From assembly GCA_947450765.1 (NCBI GenBank), contig CANFXC010000003.1:32719-96718 (forward strand): a stretch of DNA of 64,000 bases. The letters are read 5' to 3'. The stretch is from Comamonadaceae bacterium (GTDB lineage Bacteria > Pseudomonadota > Gammaproteobacteria > Burkholderiales > Burkholderiaceae_C). This document shows, piece after piece, positions 36,196 to 45,604 of this stretch (position 1 is the first letter of the stretch; every line of letters begins with the position of its first letter). Below the pieces are notes generated by a model. It did not search any database. It saw nothing but the letters and a program-made list of their open reading frames with translations, and had not been told where the DNA came from. The translations under genes and the position numbers were made by a program.

Positions 36196-38788
36196 AAGCC
36201 CCGCCGTGCTGAGACTGCTCAGCACCTTCTCCTGGCAAGAACTCAAGCACCACCCTTGGCGCAACGCCGCGGCCGTGGTGGCGGTGATGCTGGGTGTGGC
36301 GCTGGCGTTTTCGGTGCACCTCATCAATGCGTCGGCCTTGAGTGAGTTTTCGCAAGCTGTGCGCTCGGTCAACGGCCAGCCCGACTTGGAATTGCGCGCG
36401 GCCCAAGGGACGTTTGACGAAGCCGTATTTGCTCGCGTCGCTCAGCATCCAGACGTCAGCGTGGCCAGCCCCGTGCTGGAGCTGAGCACCTACGCACAGA
36501 ACAGCAACGGCGAACGGCTGGCGCTGCGTGTGCTGGGCGTTGATGCCTTGCGACTGGCCCCTGTGGCCCCTGAACTGATGCCCTTGCCCGCCACAGGTGC
36601 CGACCACTTTGCCATGCTTTCCCCCGGCCTGATTTTTTTGAATGCTGCGGCGCGCGAGCGCCTTACAGGCGACACCTTTGAATTGCAAAGCGGCGTGCGC
36701 CTGCTCCAAGTCCGTGTGGCTGGACGCGTGATGGCCGGTGGCGGGCCACTGGCCGTGATGGACATTGGCGCGGCGCAAGACCTGTTCGAGCGCGACGGAG
36801 AACTGTCGCGCATCGACCTCCAACTTCGCGCTGGGGTCGACCGCAGCGCCTTCATCCGCAAGCTGCAAAGCGCACCCGACTGGCCGGCACAACTGCGCCT
36901 GAGCGAACCCGGCGACGCGACCCAACGCATCGACCAGCTGTCGCGGGCTTACCGCGTCAACCTCACCGTGCTGGCGTTGGTGGCGTTGTTCACGGGCGCT
37001 TTTTTGGTGTTTTCGGTGCTGTCACTCAGCGTGGCAAAGCGTGCACAACAGTTTGCGCTGCTCGGTGTGTTGGGCTTGACTGGCACCGAGCGGTTGCGAC
37101 TGGTGCTGTACGAGTCGCTGGTGCTGGGCATGGTCGGCAGCGTGGCCGGCATCGCACTCGGCACCGGGCTGGCGGCGTTGGCCTTGCGCTTCTTGGGCGG
37201 CGACTTGGGTGGCGGTTATTTTTCCGGCATCGCACCCGCGCTGCACTGGAGCGGCACGGCCGCGCTGGTCTACGGCGGGCTGGGCGTGGCGGCCGCGTTG
37301 GTGGGCGGCTGGTGGCCGGCCAAGAGTGCCCAAAAATTGCCCCCTGCGCAAAGCCTAAAAGGTTTGGGCGCAGGCTTGGGTGGCCCACGCAGCCACTGGT
37401 TGAGCTTGGCGCTGCTGGCGGCCAGCGGCGTGCTGGCGCTGCTGCCGCCCGTGGCAGGCATCGCGCTGGGTGCGTATTTGTCGGTCGGCTTCTTGCTGGT
37501 CGGCGGCATCACCGCACTGCCGGGTTTGATTGGCTTGTTGTACGGACGGCTGAGCCCGTGGGTGGCGCACCGCGCACTGCCCATGCTGGCGGTAGAGCGT
37601 GCACGCCGCGTGCGCGAAAGCGCTGGCGTGGCGGTCAGCGGCGTGGTGGCGTCGCTGAGCTTGGCGGTGGCGCTCACCGTCATGGTGGCGAGCTTTCGGC
37701 AATCGGTCACGAGCTGGCTGGACGTGGTGCTGCCGGCTGATCTGTACGTGCGCACGTCGGTCAGTGCAGCGGCCAGTGACAGCGCTTATTTCAGCCCCGA
37801 CTTCGTTGAGCGCGTGGCCGCTGTGCCGGGCGTGCAGCGCGTCAGTACCTTGCGCGTGACGCAGCTTTTGCTCAACCCAGCGCAACCCACGGTGGCATTG
37901 ATCGCCCGCGACCTGCAAGACCCGGCCCGCGCCCTGCCCTTGGTGGGCGAAGCCTTGCCCGTGCCAGCAGGCGCCATCGGGATTTATGTGAGCGAGCCGA
38001 TGCTGGATCTTTACCAAGCCAAATTAGGCAGTCCGTTTGCACCTTTGTCGACAGCCTTTGGAACGCTGGCGAAAAACAGCGCTGCAGCGACTGCGGACAG
38101 GGCCTCAACAGCACCCTTTTTTGTCGCCGGCGTGTGGCGCGATTACGCTCGCCAGTTCGGTGCCATCGCCATCGACCAGGCTGACTTTGTGCGACTCACC
38201 GGCGATCAACGTGTCAATGACCTCGCGCTCTGGCTGACGCCTAACTCCAGTGAAGCCAGCGATGCAGCGGTGCAACAAGCCATCCGGGACATCCCGGAAA
38301 ACGCCCCGGGCGCAAGCAGCCTGATCGAATTTTCCTCGGCCAGTCAGATCCGTACCACCTCGCTGCGTATTTTTGACCGCAGCTTTGCCGTCACTTACTG
38401 GCTGCAGGCGGTCGCCATCGCGATCGGTCTGTTTGGCGTGGCCGCTAACTTCAGCGCCCAGGTGCTGGCCCGACGCAAAGAGTTCGGCCTGTTGGCCCAC
38501 TTGGGTCTGACGCGCCGGCAAATTTTGACGGTGGTGGCCGGTGAAGGTGCCGCCTGGACGGTCATGGGTTCGGTCGCCGGCTTGGCACTGGGACTGGCCG
38601 TGTCGGTGGTGCTGGTGCACGTGGTCAACCCGCAAAGTTTCCACTGGACGATGGACATGCAAGTGCCGTGGCTGCGCTTATTGGGTTTGTGCGTTGCGGT
38701 GGTGTTGGCTGGCACTTTGACAGCGTGGCTGGCAGGCCGCGCAGCCGCCAGCGCCGACGCGGTGCTGGCGGTCAAAGAAGACTGGTGA
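36182..38788 (+). CDS. large FtsX-like ABC transporter permease (fused AttF-AttG type)
   Basis: 868-residue inner-membrane permease with two FtsX units. Helix near residues 27-48, a periplasmic domain (about 50-255), three helices around 258-370 (YRVNLTVLALVALFTGAFLV), middle helices (about 405-480), a second periplasmic domain, and three C-terminal helices (VTYWLQAVAIAIGLFGVAANF, GEGAAWTVMGSVAGLALGLA). This class does not import nutrients but uses mechanical energy on lipids or lipoproteins. The C-terminus ends VKEDW. Stop is followed at once by a palindromic repeat half-unit. Confidence 0.9.
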
Positions 38789-38800
38789 TGGCGTAGGGGA

Positions 38801-38829
38801 TGGACTGCCGCGCTGCGCTCGCAGTGACG
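38801..38829. repeat. dispersed palindromic repeat, copy 4 (single inverted half-unit)
   Basis: TGGACTGCCGCGCTGCGCTC followed by GCAGTGACG, identical in form to the inverted arm of copy 2. No direct arm accompanies it. It begins 13 bases after the permease stop. Confidence 0.9.
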
Positions 38830-38830
38830 G

Positions 38831-38884
38831 AAATTGCGGAAATAGCGGAAATAGCGGAAGTAGCGGAAGTAGCGGAAGTAGCAA
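38831..38884. repeat. 9-base tandem array
   Basis: Six consecutive copies of a 9-mer that drifts from AAATTGCGG through AAATAGCGG (two copies) to AAGTAGCGG (two copies) and AAGTAGCAA. It abuts palindromic repeat copy 4. No reading frame of note uses it. Confidence 0.9.
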
Positions 38885-39087
38885 GAGTTACGGCGCTGCA
38901 TTCTATGCATTCGACAAAGCCACTGTCGGGACCTCGGCTGACAACACCGTGCGCTGTTTGCCAGTCTTTCCAACCCTCGCTATCTGCGATTATTTCTGAC
39001 TAATTTAAAGAACAAGCTCAGTACGCATCGAGACGGGCAATTCAACTTTTCAAACCGTTACCTTCGTGACTCTTTCTTGAGTTTTTG

Positions 39088-39105
39088 TGTGATCAAAACG
39101 TCACA
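39088..39105. promoter_or_regulatory. TGTGA-N8-TCACA inverted repeat
   Basis: Perfect five-base arms TGTGA and TCACA with an eight-base spacer, about 60 bases upstream of the 73-residue gene. It resembles a CRP/FNR-family half-site pair, but the classic spacing is six, so the regulator is unknown. Confidence 0.3.
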
Positions 39106-39166
39106 TTCAAAGCTTAGGATGGGTTAACTTTTTCCGAACATCGACATTTCGTTCAGGACATTCACC

Positions 39167-39388
39167 ATGGCCAGTTCACAGTACCGCATTGAAAGTAGCA
39201 GTCCTCTGCGCGGCAGTCTGTTACCGCAAAACAGTTTCCGTCATATTTACAACGACCGCGGCTTAGCCGTTGCAGTGGCGATCAAAAGCTTGGCCGACCC
39301 AACCCGTCAGCACATCCGTGTCGTCCATGTGGACACCGGTGAGGTGGTGTTTCAGACTGAGCCGATCGTCCACGACCACCCGGCCTGA
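39167..39388 (+). CDS. small hypothetical protein
   Basis: 73 residues, no family recognised with confidence. An AGGA site precedes ATG 39167. The protein has a polar Ser-rich start (ASSQYRIESSSPLRGSLLP) and a beta-like C-terminal half (LAVAVAIKSLADPTRQHIRV, then VHVDTGEVVFQTEP). The VxDxxTGEVV pattern is reminiscent of FlaG-type flagellar proteins, but the match is short and no flagellar genes are near. It sits between the exporter permease and the lipocalin-like gene on the same strand. Confidence 0.6.
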   Translation: MASSQYRIESSSPLRGSLLPQNSFRHIYNDRGLAVAVAIKSLADPTRQHIRVVHVDTGEVVFQTEPIVHDHPA

Positions 39389-39467
39389 ATATATCTGCCC
39401 TGCAGGCCTATGGCGCCGTCGGATTCACGATGTGCTGCGAGAATCGCCGCATGACTCTGCACCTTCA

Positions 39468-40550
39468 ATGCTGACGCGGCGGGCCCTCATGGTGGCCAGC
39501 GCAAGCGGCATAGCCTTGGCCAGCACGCCCTTCTCAGCGTGGTCATTGCCAGCGCGCCAGATGCGCTTTCCACGCGACCATGGCGCGCACCCGGAGCTGC
39601 GCACAGAGTGGTGGTACATCACCGGTCACGCCAGCAGCCGCGCAGCAGATGGCCGCGAATTCGGTTTTCAGCTGACGTTTTTTCGAACCCGCGTGGATGC
39701 AACCCAAGCCATGCAGTCGAAGTTTTCGGCGCAGCAACTCATCTTTGCGCATGCCGCTGTGACCGATGTACAGGGCAAGAAGCTCTGGCACGACCAACGC
39801 ATTGCCCGCGCCGGTTTTGGTGTGGCATTTGCAAGCACGCAAGACACCCGACTCAAGCTCAATGACTGGACTTTGCAGCGCGACACGGCTGAGCCAAGCC
39901 GCTACAACGCCAGCTTGCCGGCCAAGGACTTCGCGCTACAACTGCAAATGAATGAAATACAGCCGCTGATTTTGCAGGGCCAAAACGGCCTGTCGCGCAA
40001 AGGGCCAGAGGCGCGCCAAGCCAGCTACTACTACAGCCACCCGCAGCTCAGCACCCTTGGAAAAATAACGCTGCAAGGACAAACCTTTGACGTCAGCGGC
40101 AAAGCTTGGCTAGACCACGAATGGAGTGAGGAACTGCTTCACCCCGACGCCACAGGCTGGGACTGGATCGGTATGAACTTGGACGACGGCAGTGCGCTCA
40201 CGGCTTTTCAGCTGCGCACGGCCAAGGGCAGCGCGCTCTGGGACGGCGGCTCTTTCCGCTCGGCCAAGGGCGCGCTGACGATTTTCAAACCCGGCGCAGT
40301 GACGTTCAAACCCGTGCGAGTCTGGACCAGCCCGTTGACGCAAGCGCACTACCCGGTTGAGTGGCAGGTGACCACACCGACCGAGGTTTACCGCGTCAAA
40401 GCCGTCATTGACAACCAGGAGCTCGACAGCCGCACATCCACCGGCGCGGTGTATTGGGAAGGCCTGAGCGAGTTGTTGGACAGCCACGGCCAACGCGTCG
40501 GTCGCGGCTACCTGGAAATGACCGGCTACGCGGCGGCGCTGCGGCTTTGA
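39468..40550 (+). CDS. secreted CrtC/AttH-type lipocalin-like protein
   Basis: Exported protein of the carotenoid 1,2-hydratase (CrtC N-terminal, AttH) family, 360 residues; most members outside carotenoid clusters have unknown ligands, probably lipids. The signal starts MLTRRALMVASASG with a twin arginine, suggesting Tat export, and ends near FSAWS. Family motifs: FPRDHGAHPELRTEWWYITG, GREFGFQLTFFRTR, YYYSHPQLSTLG, GKAWLDHEWSEELL, WDWIGMNLDDG and GRGYLEMTGYA. Upstream in-frame codons from 39270 overlap the small gene and lack a signal, so 39468 is chosen. Expected partner of the ABC ATPase/permease upstream. Confidence 0.87.
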   Translation: MLTRRALMVASASGIALASTPFSAWSLPARQMRFPRDHGAHPELRTEWWYITGHASSRAADGREFGFQLTFFRTRVDATQAMQSKFSAQQLIFAHAAVTDVQGKKLWHDQRIARAGFGVAFASTQDTRLKLNDWTLQRDTAEPSRYNASLPAKDFALQLQMNEIQPLILQGQNGLSRKGPEARQASYYYSHPQLSTLGKITLQGQTFDVSGKAWLDHEWSEELLHPDATGWDWIGMNLDDGSALTAFQLRTAKGSALWDGGSFRSAKGALTIFKPGAVTFKPVRVWTSPLTQAHYPVEWQVTTPTEVYRVKAVIDNQELDSRTSTGAVYWEGLSELLDSHGQRVGRGYLEMTGYAAALRL

Positions 40551-40568
40551 AACATCCAAGCTCTGGCT

Positions 40569-42182
40569 TCAGTGCGCCCCGCTCGCAGCGTCCGCGCTGC
40601 CGGGACTGGCGTTTGAGCTGCGCTCACGCCGCGTCAAAAAGACCAGCGGAATCAGCGCCAGAAAAATCAGCGCAGAGACGTAAAACACATCCGACGCGGC
40701 CAGCATGTAAGCCTGTTGGTCGACCAAGTAGTTGATGCTGCCCAGCGCTTGATCAGGCGTTAAACCGGCGCTGACCAAACCGCTGAGTGCGCTGGTAGCG
40801 GCGTCTCTGACGGGATTGACCGCGTCACTGAGTTGCGCGTGGTGCAAGGCAGCGCGGTCTTGCCAGACGGTGGTGGCGATCGACGTGCCGAAGGAACCCG
40901 CCACGATGCGGACAAAGTTCGACAGGCCCGACGCCGCCGGAATCTTGTCAGGCGAAATCCCTGACAAAGTGATCGTCACCAGCGGAATAAAGAAGCAAGC
41001 CATGGCAATGCCTTGGATCACGGTGGGTATCAAGATGGTGCCCACATCCGCTTGGGTGTTGAAGTTAGAGCGCATCCACAACACCAAAGCGAAGACCAGA
41101 AAAGAGCACACAGCGAGGCGACGTGGGTCAAACTTTTGAATATTTTTACCAATGATCGGCGACAGCAACAAGGCCAACAAACCGACCGGCGCCAGCACGA
41201 TACCGGCCTGCGTCGCGGTGTAACCCATGAACTGCTGCAACCACAAAGGCAGCAACACCACGTTGCCAAAAAACAGGCCATAACCGATCGACAAGGCCAG
41301 CGCGCCGGCCCAAAAATTACGCCGCTTGAACAGTGTCAAATCCACCACCGGGTGCTCCTCTGTCAATTCCCAAATGACAAAGGTGATGAGCCCAACCAGC
41401 GCCACCAAACCGAGCACCACGACCTCGGGCGAATGAAACCAGTCGAGCTCTTTGCCTTTGTCGAGCATGATTTGCAAAGCGCCCACCCAGATCACCAGCA
41501 AGGCCAAGCCGATGCTGTCAATCGGCAATTTTCGGATCTGGCTTTCGCGCAGGCGAAAGATGCGCCACGTGATGAAGGCCGAGGCAAAACCGATCGGAAT
41601 GTTGATGTAAAAAATCCACGGCCATGAGACGTTGTCGGTGATCCAGCCGCCCAGCAGCGGCCCCATCACCGGCGCGATCAGCGTCGTCATCGACCACATC
41701 GCCATCGCCAGCCCGGCCAGCGCGCGCGGATAACTTGACAGCAGCAACGCCTGCGACAGCGGGATCATCGGCCCGGCCACCAAGCCCTGCAAGACCCGAC
41801 AAATGATCAGCGTGGTCATGTTGGGTGCCAAGCCACACAGCCATGAGGTGATGACAAACAAGATCACGCTGGTGGTGAACAGTCGAACTTGGCCAAAGCG
41901 CTGCGACAACCAACCCGTCAAAGGCACAGCGATCGCATTCGCCACACCAAAACTGGTGATGACCCAAGTGCCTTGGTTTGGGCTGACGCCTAAATCGCCG
42001 GCAATCGCTGGCAGCGACACATTGGCAATCGACGAGTCCAGCACGTTCATGAAGGTGGCGGCAGACAGCGCCAAAGTGCCCCACAGCCGGGCCGAGCCCG
42101 ACAAGGGTTCGTGGATGATCGGTGCCGGCGGTGACGCGGGGGTTGGACTGTTGGCGCTGTCAGCGCTGATTGCTTGAGCCAT
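40569..42182 (-). CDS. emrB: EmrB/QacA-family (DHA2) multidrug efflux transporter
   Basis: Fourteen-helix proton-driven exporter, 537 residues, inner-membrane pump of a tripartite efflux system. Motifs: NVLDSSIANVSLPAIAGDLG in helix 1, LTGWLSQRFGQVRLF (motif A), CRVLQGLVAGPMIPLSQALL and the helix 5 motif C region LIAPVMGPLLGGWITDNVSW. It lies 17 bases downstream of the HlyD-type adaptor gene and is the last gene of marR-OMF-emrA-emrB. Substrate range cannot be read; Emr-type pumps favour hydrophobic drugs and phenolics. Confidence 0.93.
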   Translation of the reverse strand: MAQAISADSANSPTPASPPAPIIHEPLSGSARLWGTLALSAATFMNVLDSSIANVSLPAIAGDLGVSPNQGTWVITSFGVANAIAVPLTGWLSQRFGQVRLFTTSVILFVITSWLCGLAPNMTTLIICRVLQGLVAGPMIPLSQALLLSSYPRALAGLAMAMWSMTTLIAPVMGPLLGGWITDNVSWPWIFYINIPIGFASAFITWRIFRLRESQIRKLPIDSIGLALLVIWVGALQIMLDKGKELDWFHSPEVVVLGLVALVGLITFVIWELTEEHPVVDLTLFKRRNFWAGALALSIGYGLFFGNVVLLPLWLQQFMGYTATQAGIVLAPVGLLALLLSPIIGKNIQKFDPRRLAVCSFLVFALVLWMRSNFNTQADVGTILIPTVIQGIAMACFFIPLVTITLSGISPDKIPAASGLSNFVRIVAGSFGTSIATTVWQDRAALHHAQLSDAVNPVRDAATSALSGLVSAGLTPDQALGSINYLVDQQAYMLAASDVFYVSALIFLALIPLVFLTRRERSSNASPGSADAASGAH

Positions 42183-42199
42183 GAAACTTCGCCGTGGGG

Positions 42200-43456
42200 T
42201 CAGTGAACCGTTGGGCTGATCGGAGCAGTCTTGCTGGCAACACCGGCGTTCGCGGCGATCACGCGGCGCACATCGGCATTGGCGGCTTCGGCAGCGTGCT
42301 CGCTCACAGCGCTGGTCAGCGGCGCAGCAACGGGCACGTCGGCCAGCACTTTGCCGCTTTGATCAGTCACGTCAATTTCGGCCTCCATCGACAAGCCAAC
42401 GCGCAAGGGCTTGCCTGCGAGTTGCTGGGCATCCAGCGTGATGCGCACCGGAACGCGCTGCACCACCTTGATCCAGTTACCGGTGGCGTTTTGCGCAGGC
42501 AACAGCGAAAAAGCGGCGCCAGTGCCGATGCCAACGCCGCTCACGACGCCTTTGTATTCGACTTTTTTGCCGTACAAATCAGCCACCAGGATGGCCGGTT
42601 GACCGATGCGGATATGGCGCAGCTGCACTTCTTTGAAATTGGCGTCGACCCAGACGTTGTTGAGCGGAATCACCGCCATCAGCGGTGTGCCGGCAGCCAC
42701 GCGCTGACCGAGCTGAACGGTGCGCTTGGCAACATAACCATCGACCGGTGCCAGCAAGGCTGTGCGCTGCGTTGCCAGGTGGGCTTCGCGCACCTTGGCG
42801 GCGGCCAGCTGCACGCTCGGATGTTGCTCGAGCTGGGTGCCGTCGGTCAGCGCTTGATTGCTGCTGAGTTGTTCGCGCGCCGCGTTGACGCCGGCCTCTG
42901 CGGCAGCCAAAGCGCTGCGTGCAGTGGTCAGTTGCGATTGCGCGTGGTTGAGTTCTTCTTTGGACACCGCGCCGTTTCCGCCCAGCGACTGGCGGCGATT
43001 CAAATCGTCAGTGGCACGCGCCACGTCGCCCTGCGCCCGCAGCACTTCAGCGTCACGCAAGCGGACTTGCGCAGCCAGAGCACCGTTGTTGGCGTAGAGC
43101 GTGCGCACTTGACGCACGGCTTGGGCCAGACCGGCTTCAGCCTGGTCGAGTGCGACGCGGGCGTCGGCGGGATCGAGTTGCACCAGCGGCTGGCCAGCCT
43201 TCACGAAGTCGGTGTCGTCGGCCAGAATCGCCATCACCGTACCGCCGATTTGCGGTGTGATTTGAATCACATGGCCTTGCACGTAAGCGTTGTCGGTGCC
43301 TTCGTAATGACTGGCCACGATGTAGTCGTAAATGCCCCAGGCCACCACGCCAAGCACGACCACACTGGCCAGCACGGTCAGGGCTTTCTTGCGCTGCGCG
43401 CTTTTGGTGTTCAAGGTCGATGGCTGCGCGGCGGCAGGAGATGGAGCTGCGTTCAT
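42200..43456 (-). CDS. emrA: HlyD-family membrane fusion protein (EmrA type)
   Basis: Periplasmic adaptor joining EmrB to an outer-membrane channel. 418 residues. One membrane anchor (about 24-44, LTVLASVVVLGVVAWGIYDY), then the barrel-lipoyl start TDNAYVQGHVIQITPQIGGTV, a long alpha-helical hairpin (about 95-215), and the second lipoyl/barrel half LLAPVDGYVAKRTVQLGQRV. ATG 43456 is chosen because it gives the usual short cytoplasmic start; longer in-frame sequence reaches into the gap. Confidence 0.94.
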   Translation of the reverse strand: MNAAPSPAAAQPSTLNTKSAQRKKALTVLASVVVLGVVAWGIYDYIVASHYEGTDNAYVQGHVIQITPQIGGTVMAILADDTDFVKAGQPLVQLDPADARVALDQAEAGLAQAVRQVRTLYANNGALAAQVRLRDAEVLRAQGDVARATDDLNRRQSLGGNGAVSKEELNHAQSQLTTARSALAAAEAGVNAAREQLSSNQALTDGTQLEQHPSVQLAAAKVREAHLATQRTALLAPVDGYVAKRTVQLGQRVAAGTPLMAVIPLNNVWVDANFKEVQLRHIRIGQPAILVADLYGKKVEYKGVVSGVGIGTGAAFSLLPAQNATGNWIKVVQRVPVRITLDAQQLAGKPLRVGLSMEAEIDVTDQSGKVLADVPVAAPLTSAVSEHAAEAANADVRRVIAANAGVASKTAPISPTVH

Positions 43457-43526
43457 GGAATGGCTTTCAGGAAATACGGAAGAAATTAAAAGGTCAATGT
43501 GCCGGCAGGCTGAAAATATCGTGCGC

Positions 43527-44984
43527 TCAGCGGGCCGCGACAAATCGGCTGGCCTCGCCGCCACCCAAGGCGTGCATCAGCAGCACGCGTGTCTCCAGTG
43601 CGCGCACCGCGAGGTCGACACCGACACGGCGCTGATTCAGAACGCCGGTTTCGGCGTTCAAGACCGTCAGATAGTTCGACAGTCCGGCCTCGTAGCGTTG
43701 CAGGGCAATCTGGTACGCGGCTTCGGCAGCAGCTTGCGCGGCGCGTTGCTCGATTTGCTGACGCAGCACGGCTTGCGTTGACGTGACTTGATCGGCAACA
43801 TCGCGGGCCGCATCGATCACGGCGCCGTGATAACTTTCAACCGCGGCGTCCAGCTCGGCTGTCTTGCCGCGCAGATTGGCGCGCAAGCGGCCTGCGTCAA
43901 AAATCGGCAGGCGCAGCGCTGGGCCAACGCCCCACTGCTGACTGCCGCCATTGAACAACCTAGGTAACCCAATGCTTGAAAAGCCTGCAAAACCGACCAG
44001 GTTGATGTTCGGATAAAACTGGGTTTTGGCGTTGCGCACATCGTTGCCGGCGGCCTCAACCCGCCAGCGCGCAGCGACGATGTCAGGACGGGTGCCGAGC
44101 ACGTCGGCCGGGATCGTGCCGCTGAGAGCGACCTGCTGAATCGCAGTCAAGCCGGTCGGTGCTGCGGCCAAAGCGCTGCTATCGGTGTCGCCCAGCAAGG
44201 CCGCCAGCGCATGGCGCGTCAACGCGGTTTGCTCGGCCAAGGTTTCAAGTTGCAGCCGCGCTTCGGGCAGGCCGGCTTCGCTCAGTCGCAGCTCAAGCCG
44301 CGTGTCAAGTCCGGCATCGACGCGGCCCTGCACCAGTTGCAGCGCTTGTTGGCGCTGGGCCAAGGTGCGCTTTGCTACCGTTGTCTGTGCATCCAGCCGG
44401 ACCCACTGAAAATAAGTCCGTGCCACATGGCTGGCAAGCAAAACATGCGCTGCCTGCGCGTTAGCTTCAGCCGCCTTGGCCGTGCCCAACGCAGCGTCCA
44501 GCGCCGCCCGGTACTTGCCAAAAAAATCCAGCTCCCAGCTCGCTGTCAACTGGGCGGTGCCGCTGTCAAGAACAGCTCCGCCAAAAGGTGGTGGCACCAT
44601 GCCGTTGGCGGTGAAACGCTGACGGCTGAGATCGACTTGCGCACCGACTAGCGGCAGCGTGGCGCCCTTGGCGACCTCCATCACAGCTTGCGAACGGGCG
44701 AGCCGGGCCTGGGCCAATTTGAGGCTCGGGCTGTTGGCCAAGGCACGGGCCTCCAGCCGGTTTAGCTGTTCGTCACCGAAGTCGTGCCACCAGTCGGCGC
44801 GCACTTGCATGGCGGCAAGATTGTCTTGGGCTGGTGACATCACCGGCTCTTGTAGCTTGGATTGCCGCTGAATACCCGAAAAATCGGCGCAAGCGCTCAA
44901 GCCAGCAACCAGCCAGGCAAGAACCAACAGGCGGGGGGCAAAGCGTGGAAAAAACCGGGGGAAAGTCAAGGCGTTGGCGTTCAT
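43527..44984 (-). CDS. NodT/OprM-family outer-membrane efflux lipoprotein
   Basis: Outer-membrane exit duct of the tripartite pump, 485 residues. The signal ends in a lipobox (VAGLSACADF, lipidated C32). Two OEP repeats follow, each with a helical pair and outer-membrane strands (QLTASWELDFFGKYRAALDA in the first, QWGVGPALRLPIFDAGRLRA in the second). ATG 44984 precedes the signal; in-frame upstream codons lie in the marR overlap region and are not family-like. Sits between marR and emrA on the same strand. Confidence 0.93.
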   Translation of the reverse strand: MNANALTFPRFFPRFAPRLLVLAWLVAGLSACADFSGIQRQSKLQEPVMSPAQDNLAAMQVRADWWHDFGDEQLNRLEARALANSPSLKLAQARLARSQAVMEVAKGATLPLVGAQVDLSRQRFTANGMVPPPFGGAVLDSGTAQLTASWELDFFGKYRAALDAALGTAKAAEANAQAAHVLLASHVARTYFQWVRLDAQTTVAKRTLAQRQQALQLVQGRVDAGLDTRLELRLSEAGLPEARLQLETLAEQTALTRHALAALLGDTDSSALAAAPTGLTAIQQVALSGTIPADVLGTRPDIVAARWRVEAAGNDVRNAKTQFYPNINLVGFAGFSSIGLPRLFNGGSQQWGVGPALRLPIFDAGRLRANLRGKTAELDAAVESYHGAVIDAARDVADQVTSTQAVLRQQIEQRAAQAAAEAAYQIALQRYEAGLSNYLTVLNAETGVLNQRRVGVDLAVRALETRVLLMHALGGGEASRFVAAR

Positions 44985-44995
44985 GGCGTGGCTTG

Positions 44996-45526
44996 TTATT
45001 TTTTGTCGGCTGCAGCTTGCAGCGTTTTTCCATTGTCGAGAATGCGGCTGAGGTAACCCTTCAAGGCCGTCCACTCAGCGTGAGAAAACCCAGCCAGATA
45101 GGCATTTTGAACATCACTGAGGATGGCCGGAATGTTCTCTGCGGCGGCACGGCCAGCATCGGTCAGTTCCAGGTTGACGACGCGCCTGTCGTCTGACGAA
45201 CGCACGCGACGGCACAGGTCTTTGGCTTCCAGACGGTCGAGCAGACGGGTCATGGAACCGGCGTCGTGATTGCACTCGCGCGCCAGTTCGGCGACGGTCG
45301 TGGCCACGCCCAAGTGCAACTTGTACAGGGGTAACCATTGCGCATTGGTCAGCCCGGTGGGTTCTAGTTCGTGCTCAATGCTCTGGGCCATCAGCGACAA
45401 GCTGAGACGCATCATGTGGCCGACGCTGTCGGCGGGCGTGTAAGTCTTGGCGGCATAAAACGCAGTCACTCCCAAACCTGTGGGCTTGAGCAACGGCTTT
45501 TTTCCGGGAGTTGGCGTAGAAGGCAT
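44996..45526 (-). CDS. MarR-family transcriptional repressor of the efflux operon
   Basis: 176-residue winged-helix regulator. Core: MMRLSLSLMAQSIEHELEPTGLTNAQWLPLYKL, recognition helix region ATTVAELARECNHDAGSMTRLLDRLEAKDL, and the wing RVRSSDDRRVVNLELT, typical of EmrR/MprA-like proteins that release DNA on binding phenolic ligands. ATG 45526 lies only seven bases after the -10 box of its promoter, so the mRNA may be leaderless; otherwise translation starts further in. First gene of the marR-OMF-emrA-emrB operon, which it probably represses. Confidence 0.92.
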   Translation of the reverse strand: MPSTPTPGKKPLLKPTGLGVTAFYAAKTYTPADSVGHMMRLSLSLMAQSIEHELEPTGLTNAQWLPLYKLHLGVATTVAELARECNHDAGSMTRLLDRLEAKDLCRRVRSSDDRRVVNLELTDAGRAAAENIPAILSDVQNAYLAGFSHAEWTALKGYLSRILDNGKTLQAAADKK

Positions 45527-45533
45527 GCGGCGA

Positions 45534-45562
45534 ATATTAATTGCCTAAGCAATTAATGTCAA
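45534..45562 (-). promoter_or_regulatory. marR promoter with operator palindrome in the spacer
   Basis: On the minus strand, TTGACA (45562-45557), a 17-base spacer and TAATAT (45539-45534) form a near-consensus sigma-70 promoter. A perfect dyad ATTAATTGC/GCAATTAAT with four-base centre occupies 45536-45557, filling the spacer and touching both boxes. Bound MarR would block RNA polymerase directly. The same site lies about 50 bases upstream of the divergent ABC exporter start, so it may affect both. Confidence 0.75.
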
Positions 45563-45604
45563 CAACAATGTTTGCCGTGTCAAATTAATCGGTAAAATCT
45601 GCCC

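Larger units (their letters stand above)
38789..39166. other. gene-free stretch with a repeat half-unit, a 9-base array and an operator-like dyad
   Basis: 378 bases between the permease and the 73-residue gene. It holds palindromic repeat copy 4 (38801-38829), a 9-base tandem array (38831-38884), then unremarkable sequence, and a TGTGA-N8-TCACA dyad at 39088-39105 about 60 bases before the next start codon. The gap separates the exporter from its presumed lipocalin partner. Confidence 0.7.
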
